A model generated the notes under the pieces. The model worked only from the letters and a program-made list of their open reading frames with translations. It was not told where the DNA came from and made no database searches. Positions 58,835-64,000 of a DNA stretch of 64,000 nucleotides are shown here, piece after piece (positions within the stretch are counted from its first letter, which is position 1; every line of letters begins with the position of its first letter). The translations under genes and the position numbers were made by a program. This DNA comes from Ustulina deusta (lineage: Eukaryota; Ascomycota; Sordariomycetes; Xylariales; Xylariaceae), in the NCBI GenBank assembly GCA_023159155.1, contig JAJNNX010000015.1, forward strand, positions 124,001 to 188,000, read 5' to 3'.

Positions 58835-60787
58835 CTAATCAGCCTGATCGGCCTGGACGGTATGCACAAGATACCGATCTCTGGCCTTGAGCGCCCCTTT
58901 CTGCTGCTTCCCGGTGCGCCAGCGCATGAAATCGCAGCAGATGGGGAAGAGCGCCGTATTAATGACGGCCCAGACCAAGAGCACGCCGAGGTTCAGCCCG
59001 ATCTCCGACTTTAGGTCGAAGATGATCTGTCGTGTGGCTTGCACGACATGCTGCAGCGGCCAGGCGCGTCCCCAGCGGAAAAACGCGGGCGCGAGCTCGA
59101 TGGTGTAGAAGGCCGTGGAGACGTTCGTCATCATCCAGAATATGAGCCACAGCGCTGCCCAACGCTGTCCTAGAACCATAACCGCGTTGTCGCACGTGAT
59201 CCCAAGCGCTAGCATCCCCAGGAAGTTGACTAGCCAGTAGACGATGAAGGATCCCGCCCCGTACGCTGTCGCCTTGATGGTCACCTCCGTTTCCGATCCT
59301 GGGGGCTGCCAGAGTGGCACGCCGAAGGCGACGCATACTAGCGAGTATGCCAGGGATATGAAAAGATACAAGACCACTGTGGCGATCCAGCGCCATACGA
59401 CCATATGCCAAAAGTGCAGTGGTGGGTGGCCTTGCGGTTGGATGTATTTCTAGTTCCAGAGACGGTTAGCAGACATATGTGTTTGTCTTCGTATCCGTCG
59501 AGGTTGCCCTGTTGTATACAAGACAATGGAAAGGAAAGGATGCAGGAATCGTATAGTTGATGTTAGCTGAAAAGTATAGAATACGTACGTTATGAATAGG
59601 TAATAAGAATGAGAACGAGAAGAATGCTACCATGATCAAGTAGATGAGTCCGATTGTCACGGCCGGAATAGCAGTCGAGGGCTCAAACGGCCGGAGGTCA
59701 ATCTTCACTGCAGCGCTCAGGAGTCAGCTATCGCCACTGCGAACGTGATATATAAATGTCTCGGGAAAGGCGCGATTGTGCTCTGAAGGTGTCTGAAACG
59801 AGAAGAGAACCGCGAGAACTCCTTACCAGGAACAACACCAGGGTTTACAGCGGCCGGGGCCTCTGCCATGACCATGGGCGAAAAGGACGTGTTGGTAAGG
59901 AGCATCTTACTCCAGGCAGCGCCAAACTGGGACATGAATTGGGACATGAGCAGTTGCAGCTGCGGCACAATGTAGTTATTCGTGGTGCTCTCTTGACGTG
60001 CTGTCTGGACGATATACTGAACGGCCCCCGCGGGATCATATGAGGAATCGCCGCTCGTGACAGCATCAAGCAGCATCGACGTCGCGTTTGGGTTGATAAC
60101 GACCGCCGCCCAGGCATCCCAGTTGTAGACGGCCCTGCGAACGGCAGTCGGGCTGAAGTGGTAGTCGGCTGGAGGAACGATGCGGTAGCCTAGCGATTGG
60201 TGCAATGACGATGAATGTATCGTCCGCGTCAAGTTCGTTATCACTGGTCCTACGATGGCCTCGACGGTATTGTACGGCGCAACTTGGCTGTCGAAGTCAA
60301 CGACATGTACCTCCAGACTCCGCAAGTTGTCCTGGACATTGTAAAACACGGCCCAGTACATGGACGACGCGGCGAAGATGAACGCCATGAGGATGACGAC
60401 TTAGGTGTGCCGTTAACATTAGAGCCCCCGTTGGGTTGTGTCGTAGACGAGACACTTACTTGTCCTAGCCCAGAGTATAAGAACATGTTTTCTTACTTTA
60501 CTCATCTTAGGATGCCAGAACCCGACCCCCTCGTGAGGGTGCCCGTGCAACCTCTCATAACCGTAATCCCGTAAATTATATCCATTGGCAGAATCATACT
60601 CGCGTAGGCCGAAGACGGTTCGGTTCGAAACATCGCCTTGGCTCCGTCTAGTATAACTGTTTTGGTAGCTCTGATAACTCGGCCTCCTTCGGTACCTGCT
60701 CGGTCGGATCGACTTCTCGGATCCTTCTACTCGACCTGCTGCCAGGGGGCGGGAGGTGTAGGGCGACGTATTGACTCGATCGTACAT
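58835..60787 (-). CDS. DUF3533 / SNG1-like multi-pass membrane protein
   Basis: Four exons on the minus strand: 60787-60460, 60399-59827, 59707-59589, 59449-58835, all in phase, giving 544 residues. A Tyr/Arg/Ser-rich cytoplasmic tail (about 1-100) leads to the first helix (IVILMAFIFAASSMYWAVFY). A large extracytosolic loop follows, with NxT/S sites and VVPPADYH-like and AVYNWDAWAAVVINPNAT motifs typical of DUF3533. The C-terminal half has about five helices, including AVTIGLIYLIMVAFFSFSFL, IATVVLYLFISLAYSLV and LNLGVLLVWAVINTALF. Yeast SNG1, in this family, confers nitrosoguanidine resistance and is linked to plasma-membrane lipid asymmetry. A plasma-membrane stress-related role is likely; transport activity is unproven. 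Confidence 0.88.
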
Positions 60788-62267
60788 TGTTGAGTATCTC
60801 GCACCTTCTCGGTCGTCTCAGATATCTACTTCAGCCGTTTTAATGAAGGCTAGTAGAGCCGAGACAGAAACACCGCAAACCGTCGGGTCTCAACCCATAG
60901 ACGAAAAACAACATAGCGACGATCGAGCCTTCGGGGTTTAAGTAGCAAGTCGTCTACGACTTTCCGGGCCTCAGAAAACCAGTCGGCCCCGAAATTGACA
61001 AAGCATCAAGCGGAAACATCATCGAATCCATGGTAATATTAACTTTGCGAAGGTCCAATATGCACCAAGGTATGCGCTTACCAGCAAGGCAGCAGATGTC
61101 GTCGTCATTAAAGTTCGGCAGCCAGTGTACGAGCGATAACACCAAGAACTATCTTCGCATAAACATCTTCGCATTTGCGCCGATTGGCCTTTCGTGAGGA
61201 TGGACAACTTCTAACGGCCGACATGATGCATACTGTATGGCGACCGCTTCCCATTGTTAGCGGGCGGCGCTGGGGCTTTTCAGACAAACAAAAACTTGAA
61301 CGAACGGCCATGACCTAGTCGTCTAGTCGGGAGAGAGCACTCGCGTCCAGATAGATCGTATTGGAAGCCTCACAAAGTCTGCTGGATCCGTGTCGTCGTC
61401 ACAGCCCGGATGGGGAACTCCATGAATCCGGAGATATATTACAACATAAGCTTCATTGTATGCTACTGATCCTTTCCAAGGTAATAGGAAGCAAGCTAGG
61501 TGCCAAAATGGTTTTAAGAATTATAGTTAGTCTTGAAATGTTGGCACATGCACCTAAATATGATGCATGAATACTTAATTAATAAGCGACTACCTATCTT
61601 CTCCGAGGTTTACAATTATCGATGCCAAAGCTTGGATAGGTAGCCTCTGCGCACCGTTCTCGATATCCTAATAGCTTCAAATACGAAGTATCTCATTACG
61701 ATTACAACGTCAGTGGAATGCAAATCGATCACGTTAGAAAGAGAGTGTATGTCTATAGAGCCAACCAGTCCGGAATGAGACTCACGTTATTATTTTTAAT
61801 CGGATAAAGATGGGAACAAGGCATCCTCACTGCCGCTTCGAGGCGTATGGCTGACTATCCGATCTACCCAACATCATGACATACCCGTTGTATTATGTGC
61901 TGAATATCACAGATTCTAACCATCAGGTCCGTCCTGGCGATGGAACGACGGCACGTATTGCTCCAAATAGAGTCCGTTCCTGGAACCCATCTATTCGTTC
62001 AACTAGCGCTATAAATATTTGTAGGCGATAATTCTTTTTTATACAATTCATATAACGCTGCGCTCCCCGCCCCAAAAATTCTGCTCTTACACCCAGCTTT
62101 CCCGATTCGCTACCTTAGCACGCACTACCTATATACAAAAGTGCCAAACTGTATAGAGAATTGACATAAGTGACTTTCCCTCCTTGAACGCCAAACTATC
62201 AACTGGAACCTTGCACCGGGTGAGTATAAAGAATGAGACATGAACTTGATATCAGAAATGAAATGAT
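60788..62267. other. Intergenic region, about 1.5 kb
   Basis: Upstream region of the SNG1-like gene and 3' region of the bZIP gene. No frame is convincing. The 61440-62160 part is AT-rich. Confidence 0.6.
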
Positions 62268-64000
62268 TTACACCTCGGTGTCTAGTCGTTCCAATCTGGA
62301 AATGGTAGTCGCCAGGTCAGCCGCAAGACGCTCTACACGTCTCACAGCCATGCTAGCTACCTTATCCTCTGAAGAAGAGTCAACTAGCTCATAACGAGCA
62401 AACGCCTTCTCCGACTCGATACCATCGAAAATATCGACGGCCGAAAAGTCATCGGTATCAAGCTCAAGGGGATGTGGTGATGGGACACAATAGTCATCAT
62501 CATCGAAGATATCACCATCGAGATTTGAAATTGATTTCCCAGCGGCAGCAAGCTCTGCGTTCACTTCAACTTGCGGCTCCTCAATTATAGAGGGAATGGG
62601 TGCCTCAAAAGACGGGGCATCGGTCTTATCGCTCTCTGATACAGGAGACTCGCCGATGAAGCTGGGCGACTTTCCCATTAGAGCCTGGGTATCAATTTCG
62701 GGAAGCTCTGGGGTTTCGAGAACAGTGAAGACTTGGGGTTGAAAATTGAAGCCATCAGTGTTCAAGTTTAGCATCGAGAAGTCCATTCTGTGTTCCGGAA
62801 GCATGACCATGCCAATCTGGTGTTGTTGTCCCATGTTCATCGCGTTATATGGATTCGCGTCCTTCGGCACATGCTCAGGCTGCCTTTGCTCTACTTGGGG
62901 CTGTGCTTGAGATATGGCAGCAGGATTTGAACTGAGATCGTTTAGGAAAGATGAGAACGATGGTGATGACAGGAGCATCCGAGTAAGGTCGCTCAAGCGT
63001 CTGTTCTCTTCCCCGAGAGCCCGGTTTTCGGCTCGGAGGTCATTGTTTTCCGTGACTTTGGTGGCAATTTCACTCTCGAGTTGAGTAATGTACTCTAGAC
63101 AAACAGTTAGCAGGATAATCTTGTCATCTTCTTTGGAGTGCTCCCACCTTTTCTCCGAGAGCGGAATGCGCGAGCGGAAACCTTGTTTCGCAGCTGTCGT
63201 CGCTCCTTGCTGCTCAGCTTCTTGCCTTCTTCGCTGGCAAGCAAACGCTCATCATCGTCCATGTCGTCTTCCTCTTTCTTAGGGCGAGGAACTTGAAGGA
63301 GGGGAGAGTTGCCATCCGTCTCCGATGTGTTTACTTTCGATCTCATCGAGTTCAGAAGCTGGGTAATCTTCTGTTCAACAATTGGGTCTGCTGGCTCGGT
63401 AATCTTTTGACGAGATGGCTTGCTCTGTTGTTGTCGGCGCTGGTGACCCTGTTGGCGTTGAATCATCTCCTGCTGCTGCTGCATTTGCTGAGCCTGAGCC
63501 TGAGCCTTGGCCAGCGCGGCGCGCTGATGCATACCGGGATACATCCTCCCAACAGTGTTGGCCGGAGTGGGGACAGCGGGAGATGCTGAAGTCAGCGTGT
63601 GAGGGTTGATGTTAGGGGTTGTCGAGTAGAAGAAGGCCTGGTCGGATGGAGACTCGAAATCGAGATCCATGGTGGGTGGGGTCATTGAGCTCTGAGAAGT
63701 CGAGTTGAAATCAAACAACTCTTCGCCTGGGTTGATATACTCCAAGTTGTACCCGGAAATATGGACATTGCCCTCGTTGATAGCGAGGGTATTAGCTAAT
63801 GCACCGGGGACGAAGGGCGTCTGCTGCTTATACTGGTCGTATTGGTGACTCGGGCCAGACAACATCTGGGTGGGAGGCATAGTCGCCGGCGTCGTCGCCA
63901 TGCTAACCGTGGGTCGGGCGAAGTGCATTTTGTTTGTGGCCGAGGGCGACATCGATGGCGATTGATATGGCAGCCCATCGTACTCGGAGAGATCCAACAG
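62268..64000 (-). CDS. bZIP transcription factor (5' end off window)
   Basis: Minus-strand gene running off the right edge. The frame opens on TTG at 63997 and is still open at 64000, so the start codon lies beyond the window. Two exons (64000-63148 and 63094-62268) join in phase at the end of the basic region. KERRQLRNKVSARAFRSRRK is followed by EYITQLESEIATK and a heptad zipper (ENNDLRAENRALGEENRRL). The N-terminal ~280 visible residues are Pro/Ser/Thr/Gln-rich with a poly-Gln patch, an activation-type region. The C-terminal 240 residues are acidic and may form a second regulatory domain. The NxxxAxxFR(S)RR signature is a bZIP basic region. Target genes cannot be inferred. Confidence 0.92.

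Overview
The window is a filamentous ascomycete (Pezizomycotina) chromosome segment, probably from a Sordariomycete. Most genes carry short introns of about 45-120 nt with GT..AG ends and CTNAC-like branch points. The gene set is typically fungal: 2EXR, Zn2Cys6, DUF3533/SNG1-like, an NRPS-like reductase, DRE2 and a bZIP factor. There are no bacterial operons, RNA genes, CRISPR arrays or intact transposons that I can support. Species-level placement is inference only.

Layout. 0-3.1 kb: 3' part of a DOCK-type guanine-nucleotide exchange factor. 6.1-7.6 kb: a type II membrane glycosyltransferase-like protein. 9.9-14.4 kb: a small membrane protein, a 2EXR protein and a membrane-anchored amidase. 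15.9-17.5 kb: an uncharacterised multi-pass (7TM-like) protein. 19.1-24.7 kb: a sugar transporter followed by a secreted six-hairpin glycosidase, which reads as a small carbohydrate-use module; sites resembling the CreA/Cre1 consensus lie before the transporter. 24.9-26.3 kb: a FAD-dependent oxidoreductase with a mitochondrial-type presequence (minus strand). 27.3-30.3 kb: a long acidic single-pass membrane protein with a TVEP-type tandem repeat. 30.8-31.4 kb: a P-loop kinase-like protein (minus strand).

32.4-38.1 kb holds the most interesting locus. One seven-exon gene encodes a cellular-type RNA-dependent RNA polymerase (DLDGD active site) joined in frame to a complete UPF1-like superfamily 1 helicase. 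In fission yeast and Neurospora these two activities are separate, interacting proteins (Rdp1-Hrr1, SAD-1/SAD-3) in RNA silencing. The fusion would put an RdRP-complex polymerase and helicase on one chain. All exon junctions except the first are clean in phase and motif.

38.8-39.8 kb: DRE2, cytosolic Fe-S assembly. 42.1-49.4 kb: an A-PCP-reductase NRPS-like enzyme, a secreted histidine phosphatase and a Zn2Cys6 regulator, possibly a minimal secondary-metabolism locus. 50.5-52.1 kb: an F-box protein. 55.0-56.7 kb: a CXC (tesmin/TSO1-like) protein. 58.8-60.8 kb: an SNG1-like membrane protein. 62.3-64 kb: a bZIP factor running off the right edge.

Intergenic stretches are long (0.5-3 kb), and several carry clusters of TACCTA/TAGGTA-like words. 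Exon models were built by eye from splice signals and reading-frame phase; uncertain junctions are named in each entry.
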